Position numbers and translations under genes: made by a program
Shown: piece after piece, positions 1 through 7,996 of the stretch
How the letters are laid out: each line of letters begins with the position of its first letter
How positions within the stretch are numbered: position 1 is the stretch's first letter
NCBI RefSeq assembly: GCF_000252955.1
Contig: NC_014228.1
Coordinates: 2,246,005-2,310,004, forward strand
From: Xenorhabdus nematophila ATCC 19061
GTDB taxonomy: Bacteria; Pseudomonadota; Gammaproteobacteria; Enterobacterales; Enterobacteriaceae
Reading direction: 5' to 3'
Length of the DNA stretch: 64,000 nt
Notes under the pieces: generated by a model
The model's input: the letters and a program-made list of their open reading frames with translations, nothing else
The model's database searches: none
What the model was told of the DNA's origin: nothing

Positions 1-339
1 ACTTTGTTTGATCCGCATAACAAAAAAACAATAAAATACAGATGTTTTTTATAATTTATTTAACATTAAATATTATTTTCATGTAATTTCACTTTGGTTA
101 AAAAAAACACCTTGAATTTTATACGATATCCTATCGAATATGGGGTTTAGGGAGCAACAGAACAGTAAACGTCGTTAAGCGGTCACACCGGGTTTTCCGA
201 TGTGCCAAACTACCAGAACCCGCCGGGGTGACATTCTGGCCGAGCACTGAATTGGCGCACAATAATCCTCCATTTGTCTTATTATAAGGAAGCATTATTA
301 ATAAAGAATTTTATAATAACTCAGATGTGCCTATGCACA
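1..339. other. Intergenic stretch without recognisable gene
   Basis: I see no convincing coding frame here. The left 120 bases are strongly AT-rich. Around 173-232 lies an imperfect long inverted pair (arms near GTCACACCGGGTT and its counterpart ending GGGGTGAC), and at 324-341 a perfect 7-bp inverted repeat, GATGTGC and GCACATC around a 4-base loop. These may be remnants of an extragenic repeat or terminator-like structures. No function is assigned. Confidence 0.4.
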
Positions 340-363
340 TCACGCTTGAGGGAAATCATCTCC

Positions 364-711
364 TCAGCAGGATAGTAAATCCGTCCAACCACCCTCTCTG
401 TCAGCATAATCGCCTAAATCAGGCAGGTATTTTATGATCGAATCATCTAACGATAAAACACCGTCATTTTCTAATAATAAAATTGCAAATGCAGTGAATT
501 GTTTCGAAACTGAAGCAATATTAAATACACTATTTATCGAAAGCGGTTTATGTGACTATAAACAAGCTAACCCTATGAAACCTTGATAAATTAATCCGCT
601 GTCATACTTAGCCATGTATACAAAACCGGGTGAATTTTTATCGAAAGGTGTTAAAAGATCACTCAGTGCTTTAATAATTTCAGTATTTTTACGCATAAGA
701 CATGAACTCAT
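364..711 (-). pseudogene. Serine hydrolase (class C beta-lactamase/PBP-like), broken
   Basis: Read on the minus strand, the frame starts near 711 and reaches an in-frame TAG at 556-558. It then continues in the same frame with a clear beta-lactamase-family motif: INSVFNIASVSKQFTAFAIL, which contains the catalytic SxxK (SVSK), followed by LSLDDSIIKYLPDL. It stops at a TGA near 364. Serine hydrolases of this family usually run beyond 300 residues, so only the N-terminal third is left and it is interrupted. The segment after YLPDL no longer resembles the family. Alternative: a stop-codon sequencing error would rescue only part of it, since the C-terminal two thirds are still missing. Confidence 0.65.
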
Positions 712-793
712 AAAACGATTATACAAAAGAATAAGAAAAGTCGACTTTAATTGGAGATCGTAAATCAAAGCCGACTTTTCAAAAAATGTCAAT

Positions 794-1984
794 TTATAGC
801 GAATTTTCCAGCAGCATATTATGTTTTTTCAATATCTCCCTAACCCTCTCTTTAGGGATTGGATATGAAGTATTACCGTTTCGTCCAACCATTTTTTTAG
901 CCGCGATCATGGCATTAATTATCGCTTCTTCTGTCGCATTTATTGTTGCCTCATACAAAGGATCGAGTTTGTCATTTGGCAATATTGTTATCGTACTTAT
1001 CGCTTCTCTGGAGAACGCATTATTGTTTGCGGTTGAAAAAGCAATAAATATCTCTCCGCTCGTATTTCTGGCAACACCCCCCACTCTGGATAGACCAAGA
1101 GATACCCTTTTAGCGATTTTATCTAATTGATGAGGAGCCAATGGCGCATCTGTGGCAACGACGACGACGATAGAACCTGCGTCCTTTATCTTTTTCTTAT
1201 CTCCGTAATATACCGGATTGAATTCCTGTATTTCTTTACCAACCTGAATGCCGGCAATAATCAAATCATCCCGATGGCCAAAGTTTCCCTGAACCAGCGC
1301 GCCAACCGTATATCCCCCCTCTTTTTTATCCAGAATCCGGGAGGCTGTACCTGTTCCTCCTTTAAAATTAAAAAGGTTCATGCCTGTTCCACCACCCACA
1401 TTACCTTCTTCTATCACGCCTGATTTAGCCCGATCCAACGCATGATAGACATGCTCTTTTTTTACATGCATTCCATTGATATCATTTAATATTCCATCCC
1501 ATGTTTCTGTTACTACAGGTAATAACCAAAATAAATCATCTTTGAGTGGTGATGTCAGATTATTATCAATCATCCAGCTAATCGTTGAGTCTCTGACAAC
1601 ACCAACACTGTGGGTATTAGTGATTAATATCGGCGTTTCCAGGAAACCACTTTCTTCAACCCATTGGCTCCCCGTCATATCTCCGTTGCCGTTTAAAGAG
1701 AATATACTGGAAAATACGGGGCTGAATCTTTTTCCTTTCGGTAATATCGCTGTCACGCCGGTTCTTATTGGGCCTTTGCCAACTTCAAGTTTTCCATCGC
1801 CTTCTATTATGGTTGAATAGCCGACTTCGACACCCTGAACATCGGTAATTGCATTGTATTTTCCTGTTACGCCAGAGAAAGGTATGCCTAAATCTCTTGC
1901 TCTAATCTCATCGGCTAAAGAATTTGAGGCGATTACTGCTGATATAGACAAAATGATAATATTTAATATTTTCATATTTCGCAT
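794..1984 (-). CDS. P1-family (DmpA-like) aminopeptidase, exported
   Basis: A 396-residue protein with an N-terminal signal peptide (hydrophobic residues about 5-20, then NSLADE), so probably periplasmic. The body matches the DmpA/BapA family of N-terminal nucleophile peptidases (L-aminopeptidase D-Ala-esterase, beta-peptidyl aminopeptidase): GKYNAITDVQGVEVGYSTI near the N-terminus, GNVGGGTGMNLFNFKGGTGT in the middle, then AS with a serine near residue 215 that is the likely autoprocessing nucleophile, and VGALVQGNFGHRDDL after it. In the family the chain cleaves itself just before this residue. An SD-like AAGGGA precedes the start. The broken serine hydrolase lies directly downstream on the same strand. 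Substrate is not evident; D-amino-acid or beta-peptides are family-level possibilities. Confidence 0.85.
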   Translation of the reverse strand: MRNMKILNIIILSISAVIASNSLADEIRARDLGIPFSGVTGKYNAITDVQGVEVGYSTIIEGDGKLEVGKGPIRTGVTAILPKGKRFSPVFSSIFSLNGNGDMTGSQWVEESGFLETPILITNTHSVGVVRDSTISWMIDNNLTSPLKDDLFWLLPVVTETWDGILNDINGMHVKKEHVYHALDRAKSGVIEEGNVGGGTGMNLFNFKGGTGTASRILDKKEGGYTVGALVQGNFGHRDDLIIAGIQVGKEIQEFNPVYYGDKKKIKDAGSIVVVVATDAPLAPHQLDKIAKRVSLGLSRVGGVARNTSGEIFIAFSTANNNAFSREAISTITILPNDKLDPLYEATINATEEAIINAMIAAKKMVGRNGNTSYPIPKERVREILKKHNMLLENSL

Positions 1985-2041
1985 AAATATCCCTTTTTAT
2001 ACTAAGTAAATTCGAAAACTCAGGACTTAGAATATGAATAA

Positions 2042-3148
2042 TTAAATAGAATTCGCTGGTGGCCAATCGGTATAACCTTTTGCTCCGTTACCATAATAAG
2101 CATCATTCGTTACCTCCGCCAGTTCAAGGCCATAACGTAAGCGTTCCACTAAATCAGGATTAGCAATAAATGGGCGCCCGAATGCGACTGCATCAACTTT
2201 ACCTTCCGCATGACGGGAAATCGTCATTTCAAGGTCATAATTGTTATTACCTATATAAGCGCCGTTAAACAGTGATTTTAGCGTGTCCAGATCAACATTG
2301 TCAGGGACAGTACGATTTTTCCCTGTCGTTCCTTCAATAAAGTGGAGATAAGCCAATCCGAATTTATTTAACTGTTGAATCAGATAGCCATAAGTTGCCA
2401 TCACATCACTATCAAGGGGGGTATTCCCGACTTCTGTTGTCACCGGAGATAACCTGATACCGACCTGACCACCATCCCAAATACGCGTGACAACTTCAAC
2501 CACCTCTAAAATCAGTCGTACCCGGTTTTCAATGGAACCACCGTATTGATCGGTGCGATGGTTAGTGGAATCACGCAGGAATTGCTCCAGCAGGTAATTA
2601 TTCGCTGAATGAATTTCTATGCCATCAAACCCCGCTTGTCTGGCACATTCAGCTGCATGTCTATATTGTTCGATAATACCCGGGATTTCATCGGTTCTTA
2701 ATGCACGTGGCATAGAGGCTTCCTGAATGCCATCGTAGGTATAAACATTACCGTCGGCTTTAATTGCTGATGGTGCTACCGGCGGTTTGTTATTCGGTTG
2801 AAGATCGACATGTGAAACGCGGCCGACATGCCACAATTGAATGACAATTTTTCCACCCGCAACATGAACAGCATCTGTGACTTTTTTCCATCCAGCAACT
2901 TGTTCTGCTGTCCAGATACCGGGAGTCATAGCATAACCGCGTCCCTGTTCTGATATATTGGTGGCTTCTGAAATGATTAAACCGGCGCTCGCACGTTGAA
3001 CATAATAGGTCACATTAAGCTCATCAGGAACGCCTTCTTTATTTATGCGACTGCGTGTTAACGGTGCCATAACGATACGGTTGGCAAGTTCAATATTTCC
3101 TAATTTTGTCGGAGAGAAAAGCGCGGTACGAATACTATTATCGATCAT
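2042..3148 (-). CDS. nemA: N-ethylmaleimide reductase, Old Yellow Enzyme family
   Basis: A 368-residue FMN-dependent ene-reductase. It starts with LFSPTKLGNIELANRIVMAP, the usual OYE N-terminal FMN-binding segment. The substrate-binding pair of NemA-type enzymes is visible as His180 and Asn183 in EIHSANNYLLEQFLRDSTNH, followed by DQYGGSIENRVR. The C-terminus carries VDAVAFGRPFIANPDLVERL, the phosphate-binding loop. Family members reduce N-ethylmaleimide, nitrate esters and other activated alkenes with NADPH. The start has a good ribosome site (AAAAAGGAAATATT before ATG). No NemR regulator is adjacent, unlike E. coli. Length equals E. coli NemA. Confidence 0.9.
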   Translation of the reverse strand: MIDNSIRTALFSPTKLGNIELANRIVMAPLTRSRINKEGVPDELNVTYYVQRASAGLIISEATNISEQGRGYAMTPGIWTAEQVAGWKKVTDAVHVAGGKIVIQLWHVGRVSHVDLQPNNKPPVAPSAIKADGNVYTYDGIQEASMPRALRTDEIPGIIEQYRHAAECARQAGFDGIEIHSANNYLLEQFLRDSTNHRTDQYGGSIENRVRLILEVVEVVTRIWDGGQVGIRLSPVTTEVGNTPLDSDVMATYGYLIQQLNKFGLAYLHFIEGTTGKNRTVPDNVDLDTLKSLFNGAYIGNNNYDLEMTISRHAEGKVDAVAFGRPFIANPDLVERLRYGLELAEVTNDAYYGNGAKGYTDWPPANSI

Positions 3149-3447
3149 AATATTTCCTTTTTGAAAATTGACCTGTTACCTACAGAAAATAAAGAAATAA
3201 GGTCACCATAGTTAAAAAACAAATAACCGTCTATTGTTTATTTAATGAATTATTTCTAAATGTTAATATAAAAACCTGTTAAATACAGTGTATTAATCTG
3301 GACCGATTATGGTCAGGTTATAAACTTGTGAGGGTGACAAGGAACAATATGCAGCCGCCAAACTGGCGGCTATTTGGAAGTATTTATGAAAGAATTGTTA
3401 ATTGCCCGACATTAATTCGGAGACAGATGCCCGAAGAGGTGGTTAAT
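3149..3447. other. Intergenic stretch with one perfect inverted repeat
   Basis: Mostly AT-rich, containing the promoter side of nemA. At 3353-3370 there is a perfect hairpin, AGCCGCCA and TGGCGGCT around AAC, without a convincing T-run, so it is either a weak terminator or a repeat remnant. Nothing coding seen. Confidence 0.4.
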
Positions 3448-3604
3448 TTAATGCTTTAACGCTTCAATTTTCTCCCGGCTCAGGCCGGTACTGGTGACAA
3501 TGATGTCCAGACTGACCCCATGCCGTAATAATGCACGCGCCGTTTCCAGTTTACCTTCTTCCCGACCTTCAGCTCTGCCTTCTGTCCGGCCTTGCTGACC
3601 GCGT
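3448..3604 (-). pseudogene. Rpn/YhgA-type recombination-promoting nuclease, C-terminal scrap
   Basis: On the minus strand this frame reads GQQGRTEGRAEGREEGKLET and then ARALLRHGVSLDIIVTSTGL, ending EKIEALKH and a stop at 3448-3450. The Arg/Gly/Glu-rich repeat followed by a short helix-turn ending in EKIEALK is the typical C-terminus of Rpn (PF04754, transposase_31/YhgA-like) proteins, which are about 300 residues. An in-frame stop just upstream shows that the catalytic PD-(D/E)XK part is gone. The longer open frame overlapping it in another phase has no family resemblance. Confidence 0.6.
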
Positions 3605-3764
3605 GATTAAAGGGTCGGTAAATCACTTCCAGATCACAAGCAAAAAAAACATTAAAAAACAATTACTTACTTGTGATTGATGGAATTTACCCTTGACTAA
3701 TGAGCAATAACTTTTTCTACTAATGTGAAATAAACGATAACAATTTGCAAATATGAGGGTAATT

Positions 3765-4520
3765 ATGATTATTTTTGTGACAGGTGCGACTTCCGGTTTT
3801 GGTGAAGCAATTGCCAGAAAATTTATCAAACATGGCGCTATAGTGATTGCCACAGGACGTCGTAAAGATAGATTAGAGACTTTGAAGAAAGAGTTAGGGG
3901 AAAACTTCCACCCCATACAGCTTGATGTGAGAAATCGTTCAGCCATTGATCAAGTCGTTCAGCAATTACCAGATTCGTTACAAAGTATAGACGTTCTTGT
4001 AAATAATGCCGGGCTTGCTTTAGGGTTAGAACCCGCTTATCAAGCTAATCAAGATGACTGGGATACAATGATTGATACCAACACCAAGGGGTTAGTCAAC
4101 ATGACTCGCGCACTGTTACCTAACATGGTGCAAGCCAATCACGGGCATATCATTAATATTGGTTCCACCGCAGCAAACTGGCCTTATGCCGGTGGCAACG
4201 TATACGGTGCTACCAAGGCTTTTGTTAAACAATTTAGTTTAGGGCTGCGAGCAGATTTACAAGGGAAAAATATTCGTGTCACTGACATTGAACCAGGGCT
4301 TGTTGGTGGAACAGAATTTTCTCATGTTCGCTTTAAAGGCAATGAAGAAAAAGTGGGTAAAACTTACGAAGGAACTGATTTCCTCACCGCAGACGATGTT
4401 GCAGAAGCTGTTTTTTGGGTTGCGAACCTTCCATCTCGTGTCAATATTAATACATTGGAAATGATGCCTGTTTGCCAGTCATTTGCAGGTTTAAATGTGC
4501 ATAGAAACCAATCATCATAA
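3765..4520 (+). CDS. ydfG: NADP-dependent 3-hydroxy acid dehydrogenase, SDR family
   Basis: A 251-residue short-chain dehydrogenase very close to E. coli YdfG, which oxidises L-allo-threonine, serine and 3-hydroxyisobutyrate and also reduces malonic semialdehyde. Visible motifs: the nucleotide-binding TGATSGFGE at the N-terminus, the ATGRRKDR stretch that recognises the NADP phosphate, NNAG near residue 80, catalytic Ser in NIGSTAANWPYAGGN and YGATK (Tyr and Lys). The C-terminal MPVCQSFAGLNVHR is characteristic of YdfG. I prefer the start at 3765 (MIIFVTGAT, as in E. coli) over 3753, because GAGGG then sits at proper spacing. A promoter lies in the AT-rich 3660-3760 region. Confidence 0.92.
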   Translation: MIIFVTGATSGFGEAIARKFIKHGAIVIATGRRKDRLETLKKELGENFHPIQLDVRNRSAIDQVVQQLPDSLQSIDVLVNNAGLALGLEPAYQANQDDWDTMIDTNTKGLVNMTRALLPNMVQANHGHIINIGSTAANWPYAGGNVYGATKAFVKQFSLGLRADLQGKNIRVTDIEPGLVGGTEFSHVRFKGNEEKVGKTYEGTDFLTADDVAEAVFWVANLPSRVNINTLEMMPVCQSFAGLNVHRNQSS

Positions 4521-4671
4521 GGTGACAAGCTGTTCGCCCTCTCAATGTCGTGTCGCACATTAAAGATGAAGTGTAATATATGCCACCACCCTTTTGGTGG
4601 CTTCAGTAAATAGCCTAGTCTTATAAATGAATTATTTAATATATATATGACACAATGAAAGAGGTTCAAAC

Positions 4672-5031
4672 ATGCGTATTTATAGTTCTGTGATTCTTAA
4701 AAGCGTTTCAGCGATTGTGTTAATGTTGTCACTTTTTTGGCAAGCCCCGGCATTTTCTGCGTCCTGCACATCAGACAGCACTTGTGTAACCATTAATGGT
4801 GGTGAAACTTCGTTAAGCAAAGAAAAGGCTCGGCAAAGCAAAGAAGAATGGAATGAGCAGAGAAGATTACGCCAGAAAATAGACAAGCGTAATGAGAAAG
4901 AATTTGATAAGTATGATGTAGACATTGATAATCGTGATGATTGCTTAAAAAGCGCTAATATCAACGCCTATTGGGAGCCAGATACAAAACGTTGTTTGGA
5001 TATCAATACAGGTCGTCCAATCAAACCTTAA
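4672..5031 (+). CDS. ynfB: UPF0482/DUF1283 small exported protein YnfB
   Basis: A 119-residue protein with a signal peptide (hydrophobic residues about 8-26, cleavage near AFSA). The mature part, [20 protein letters not shown] then [20 protein letters not shown] and [12 protein letters not shown], closely matches E. coli YnfB, including the conserved cysteines. Function unknown in all members. It lies between ydfG and ynfD as in E. coli (where rspBA, ynfA and speG also lie in this interval; they are absent here). GAGG sits seven bases before the ATG. Confidence 0.88.
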   Translation: MRIYSSVILKSVSAIVLMLSLFWQAPAFSASCTSDSTCVTINGGETSLSKEKARQSKEEWNEQRRLRQKIDKRNEKEFDKYDVDIDNRDDCLKSANINAYWEPDTKRCLDINTGRPIKP

Positions 5032-5067
5032 TAGGTTCAATACTGACATCAAGATAAGGAGATGATG

Positions 5068-5379
5068 ATGAAAAAGATCCTGCTGACTGGTTCGTTACTT
5101 TTTGTGCTTTCCCCTCTGACCTTTGCAACGGAAATCTCACAAATAACGACATGTGAAAGTTTGAAAGCAGAAATTACGCAGAAAATCATTAAGAATGGTG
5201 TTTCTGAAACGGATTTTAAGCTTGAAGTTATCCCTGATGACCAGGTTGTTAAGGACAACGCGGCGAGTGGTAAAATTGTTGGTCATTGTGATTCCGGCAA
5301 GCAAAAAATAGTCTACGTCCGTCTTTCTCATACAAATCCAGTTAGTGCTAATACTGACGGAGAGGAAGGCCAAAAGTAA
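5068..5379 (+). CDS. ynfD: DUF1161 small exported protein YnfD
   Basis: A 103-residue protein with a signal peptide (KKILLTGSLLFVLSPLTFA). The mature part has the DUF1161 pattern: a cysteine early (TTCESLKAEITQKIIKNGV), FKLEVIPDDQ and IVGHCDSGKQKIVYVR with the second cysteine, which likely forms a disulfide. Function is unknown. Three consecutive ATG codons occur at 5062, 5065 and 5068; AAGGAG lies immediately before the first, so the third gives the normal spacing and is my choice. It is followed by a terminator shared with convergent bioD2. Confidence 0.85.
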   Translation: MKKILLTGSLLFVLSPLTFATEISQITTCESLKAEITQKIIKNGVSETDFKLEVIPDDQVVKDNAASGKIVGHCDSGKQKIVYVRLSHTNPVSANTDGEEGQK

Positions 5380-5405
5380 CTTGCTTTGCAGCATCAAAAA
5401 AACAT

Positions 5406-5435
5406 AAAAAGGGAGCAAATAACACTCCCTTTTTT
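5406..5435. terminator. Bidirectional rho-independent terminator, ynfD/bioD2
   Basis: A perfect stem AAAAAGGGAG and CTCCCTTTTT encloses CAAATAACA-like loop sequence. With A-runs and T-runs on opposite sides it can end transcription of both ynfD (plus) and bioD2 (minus), which converge here. Confidence 0.8.
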
Positions 5436-5437
5436 AT

Positions 5438-6106
5438 TTATTTATCGAAATCCAATATTGCAGAATTATCTAAATAACAAGACAAATCACGTTCTTCCGG
5501 CCTTAAAAGATAAGGAATTTCCCCCAGTTGCGGAGCGGGTATGTGACAACGTAACCTATCCAGTGTTTTAGCATAATGGGCCAATCCGGGGTTAATACGA
5601 TTAGCAATCCAGCCAATCAAAGGTACACCGTCATTCATAATTGACTGCACAGTTAAGATGGCATGATTAACACACCCGGCTTGGATCCCGACAACTAAAA
5701 TAACGGGGAGTTTTTCTTGCACTACCCAATCAGAGTAAAACGCCTCATCTTCCAGTAACATACGCCAACCACCGTTACCTTCAATGATTACACGATCTGC
5801 TTTATCCTCTAAATTTTTCAGACCTTTTGTCATTTGGATAAAATCAACCCGGTTCTTTGCTTCGTAGTTGCTTTCCCAAATAATAGGATTGACCTCTTCA
5901 TAAGACACCTGAACTGGTGAAGATTTATGTATGACTAAGGCATCACGATTACGTATTCCCTCCGGGGTTTCTCGTTTATCTGTAGCAACGGGTTTATACC
6001 CAACTGCCGTCTCTCCTTCACGATTCAGAACTTGCAGTAATGCACGGGTAACAACTGTCTTCCCAACGTTAGTATCCGTGCCTGTAACAAATAAGCGCGT
6101 TAACAT
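5438..6106 (-). CDS. bioD2: Dethiobiotin synthetase (YnfK/BioD2 type)
   Basis: A 222-residue ATP-dependent enzyme that closes the ureido ring of dethiobiotin from 7,8-diaminopelargonate and CO2, the penultimate step of biotin synthesis. The P-loop is FVTGTDTNVGKTVVTRAL at the N-terminus; YKPVA and IEGNGGWRMLL follow, and the nucleotide-recognition segment is WIANRINPGLAHY. It corresponds to the second E. coli paralogue (ynfK), which sits next to mlc; here the neighbouring upstream sequence is just such an mlc remnant. It is away from any bio operon. The ribosome site is weak. Confidence 0.88.
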   Translation of the reverse strand: MLTRLFVTGTDTNVGKTVVTRALLQVLNREGETAVGYKPVATDKRETPEGIRNRDALVIHKSSPVQVSYEEVNPIIWESNYEAKNRVDFIQMTKGLKNLEDKADRVIIEGNGGWRMLLEDEAFYSDWVVQEKLPVILVVGIQAGCVNHAILTVQSIMNDGVPLIGWIANRINPGLAHYAKTLDRLRCHIPAPQLGEIPYLLRPEERDLSCYLDNSAILDFDK

Positions 6107-6247
6107 AAATTTATTTTCCGTTTTCCGTAATAACAGGACAGATAGACCGGTTACTCTTTGGCGAGCAAGTTTAGAGTGTAGGAGATGTGTTTGAGATAGG
6201 GATTGCGTTAGCTCAATGTTTTGCCTTTTGTGCGTTATCTATCGTCT

Positions 6248-6379
6248 TTATCCTTGCATGAGATCAGCCAATAACTCGCCTCTGTATAGAGACTGTTTAA
6301 TCAGCGCAGCGGCTGGAAGTGTCCCTGTGTTCTTAAACTGAGTCGCGACGATATCAACTTGTTGGCTATAACCGGGAAG
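6248..6379 (-). pseudogene. mlc (dgsA) 3' remnant
   Basis: On the minus strand a frame of about 44 codons reads YSQQVDIVATQFKNTGTLPA then AALIKQSLYRGELLADLMQG and stops at 6248-6250. This matches the C-terminus of Mlc, the glucose-responsive ROK-family repressor of ptsG and manXYZ (which ends with a TQF-N-GT...AALVK...LL..LLQG pattern). The rest of the roughly 400-residue protein is gone. It is at the expected place, between bioD2 and ynfM. The edge of the remnant coincides with the GTG start of ynfM, so one deletion probably removed most of mlc and the ynfL side. Confidence 0.75.
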
Positions 6380-7017
6380 TGAACGCTGTATTCAGAAAGC
6401 CAGTTATTCCTGACGTTGAAAGCACGATAAAACAGGGAAATATAGATAAACAACATTATATTCAGCGAGAAGATACAGCTCATCTACGGGTAACTTTATC
6501 ATTCTTTACCGTCGGGTTAGCGACTTTTGCACTGCTTTACTTTATTCAGCCCATCTTACCGATGTTGTCAGAAGAATTTAACATCTCACCCGCCAGTAGC
6601 AGCCTGGCCTTGTCACTTTCTACCGGAATGTTAGCGTTAGGGTTATTAATAACCGGACCTTTATCTGATGCAGTTGGCCGTAAAAATGTGATGGTAATTT
6701 CATTAACTGCTGCTGCTATTTTTACGCTCTTGAGTGCTATTGTGACAAGTTGGCATATTCGTGCACTGGTCGGTTTATCCGTGAGCGGTGTCGCCGCTGT
6801 TGCAATGACATATCTTAGTGAAGAAATTCACCCCAGCTATGCGGCTTTATCCATTGGGCTTTATATTAGTGGGAACTCAGTGGGTGGAATGAGTGGGCGT
6901 CTGATTACGGGCGTGATCGCAGACCATTTTGCCTGGAACGGTGTTGCAGTATTTATTGCATTGTTAACAGTCACTGCCCTTTATTTAGGCCTGAAACTTT
7001 ATAAATTAGAACGATAA
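6379..7017 (+). pseudogene. ynfM: YnfM-type MFS transporter with large internal deletion
   Basis: A 212-residue frame, whereas YnfM-type major facilitator proteins are about 415 residues. The first part (residues about 35-180) matches the N-terminal six-helix bundle: GLATFALLYFIQPILPMLSE, the TM2-3 loop motif GPLSDAVGRKNVM, MTYLSEEIHPSYAALSIG and GNSVGGMSGRLITGV. The frame then jumps straight to the very C-terminal helix of YnfM, AWNGVAVFIALL and the last residues. So roughly 200 residues (helices 7-11) were removed in frame. A small gap also exists in TSWHIRAL. The start is GTG. The product cannot form a normal 12-helix transporter; a short membrane protein could still be made. In E. coli YnfM is an arabinose-efflux-like exporter. 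Confidence 0.75.
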
Positions 7018-7026
7018 TGAAACACA

Positions 7027-7059
7027 ATTGCCGACATATATAAATAAATGCCGGCAATC
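7027..7059. terminator. Possible terminator after ynfM remnant
   Basis: ATTGCCG and CGGCAAT arms separated by an AT-rich loop, 10 bases after the ynfM stop. There is no strong T-run, so this is a weak call. Confidence 0.35.
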
Positions 7060-7111
7060 TTCTAAATAATACACTTTAAATAATCTTACCTCTTTAATTT
7101 TTATTTAAAAT

Positions 7112-7744
7112 TCAATAATAGGATTGATTAGGTAATGTAATAATTTTCGTCAAATATCCGTCAATAATTTCTATATACCCTTCTTTCTTCAATGAGAACA
7201 ATATTCTTTGTATACAACTACGAGAAAGCGTACACCGTTTTTCTATGTATTTGATAACCGTTATGCTTTCCCTGAACTCGTCAGGCAGGTCTATCAAGCG
7301 AGATAACAGACTACACACAGTTTCTTTGTTGTTATGCCGGTAGATACTCATATCTCTTGCGTACAGAAAAGAGATTTTATACGAAATTATTCTCATCCAT
7401 TCTCTATAAAGATCATGTTTTTTTATAGCATTTAACGCAATCACTCTGGGAAGTTGGTGCATTTTACAATTTGGACCGAGTTCAATAGAGTAATAAATTT
7501 CGGCGCCCGAATAAAAAGACAATCCTATTATATAGGGTGAAAAAAACGTCGCAATGATGAGATCATCATCTGCCCTACGGACATTGACATACCCTTGTAC
7601 TAATAAAAAAAACTTAGCAAATTCGTTTTCAATTCGAATCAATAATCCTTCTGTCGGTGTATCAGATGTAATCAATTCTGAATATGGTAATAAGGTATCT
7701 AGAACTTTTTTAAAAGAATTCACAGGCTTGAGTAATCTTTTCAT
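7112..7744 (-). CDS. IprA/YaiV-like winged-helix regulator
   Basis: A 210-residue protein with the layout of IprA (YaiV): an N-terminal cyclic-nucleotide-binding-like beta region (FAKFFLLVQGYVNVRRADDD, IIGLSFYSGAEIYYSIELGP) and a C-terminal winged helix-turn-helix (YIEKRCTLSRSCIQRILFSL then KKEGYIEIIDGYLTKI). In Salmonella IprA modulates resistance to hydrogen peroxide; the cNMP pocket residues of CRP are not obvious here. It is alone on the minus strand between ynfM and tus and is not at the E. coli yaiV position. Regulon unknown. Confidence 0.7.
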   Translation of the reverse strand: MKRLLKPVNSFKKVLDTLLPYSELITSDTPTEGLLIRIENEFAKFFLLVQGYVNVRRADDDLIIATFFSPYIIGLSFYSGAEIYYSIELGPNCKMHQLPRVIALNAIKKHDLYREWMRIISYKISFLYARDMSIYRHNNKETVCSLLSRLIDLPDEFRESITVIKYIEKRCTLSRSCIQRILFSLKKEGYIEIIDGYLTKIITLPNQSYY

Positions 7745-7965
7745 ATTTAATGACCTGAATAGCTTTACTTATTCTATTTGGAACAAAACATAAGGAGAAT
7801 AAGTGAAATATATCTTATGTTTAATTGGTAGAGCACTCTGGATAAGATGTTAGCATTATATAGTTTATAACTAATAAAATAATGCTGCTTTTTTTCTTTG
7901 TTTTTATTGAATATTGTTTTGATTTTGTTATAGTTATTTGATTGTGTTGGTTTTATTTATTATGC

Positions 7966-7988
7966 TAAAAGTATGTTGTAACTATAGA
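7966..7988 (+). promoter_or_regulatory. Ter replication-arrest site upstream of tus
   Basis: The core AGTATGTTGTAACTA (7970-7984) is identical to the core of E. coli TerB, including the central GTTGTAAC with the C/G pair at which the fork is locked. The site ends nine bases before the tus start at 7997 and in E. coli TerB likewise overlaps the tus promoter, so Tus represses its own gene. Orientation relative to tus is the same as in E. coli. Confidence 0.9.
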
Positions 7989-7996
7989 GGATGATA

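Noticed and set aside
786..1820. Several plus-strand open frames
   Set aside because: They lie antisense to the peptidase gene and have no family features or ribosome sites.
3480..3946. Minus-strand open frames near 3480-3946 as genes
   Set aside because: The first is out of phase with the Rpn homology, the second is antisense to ydfG.
6301..6483. 60-residue minus-strand frame as a gene
   Set aside because: It overlaps the mlc remnant in the wrong phase and crosses into ynfM; the neighbouring phase carries the real homology.
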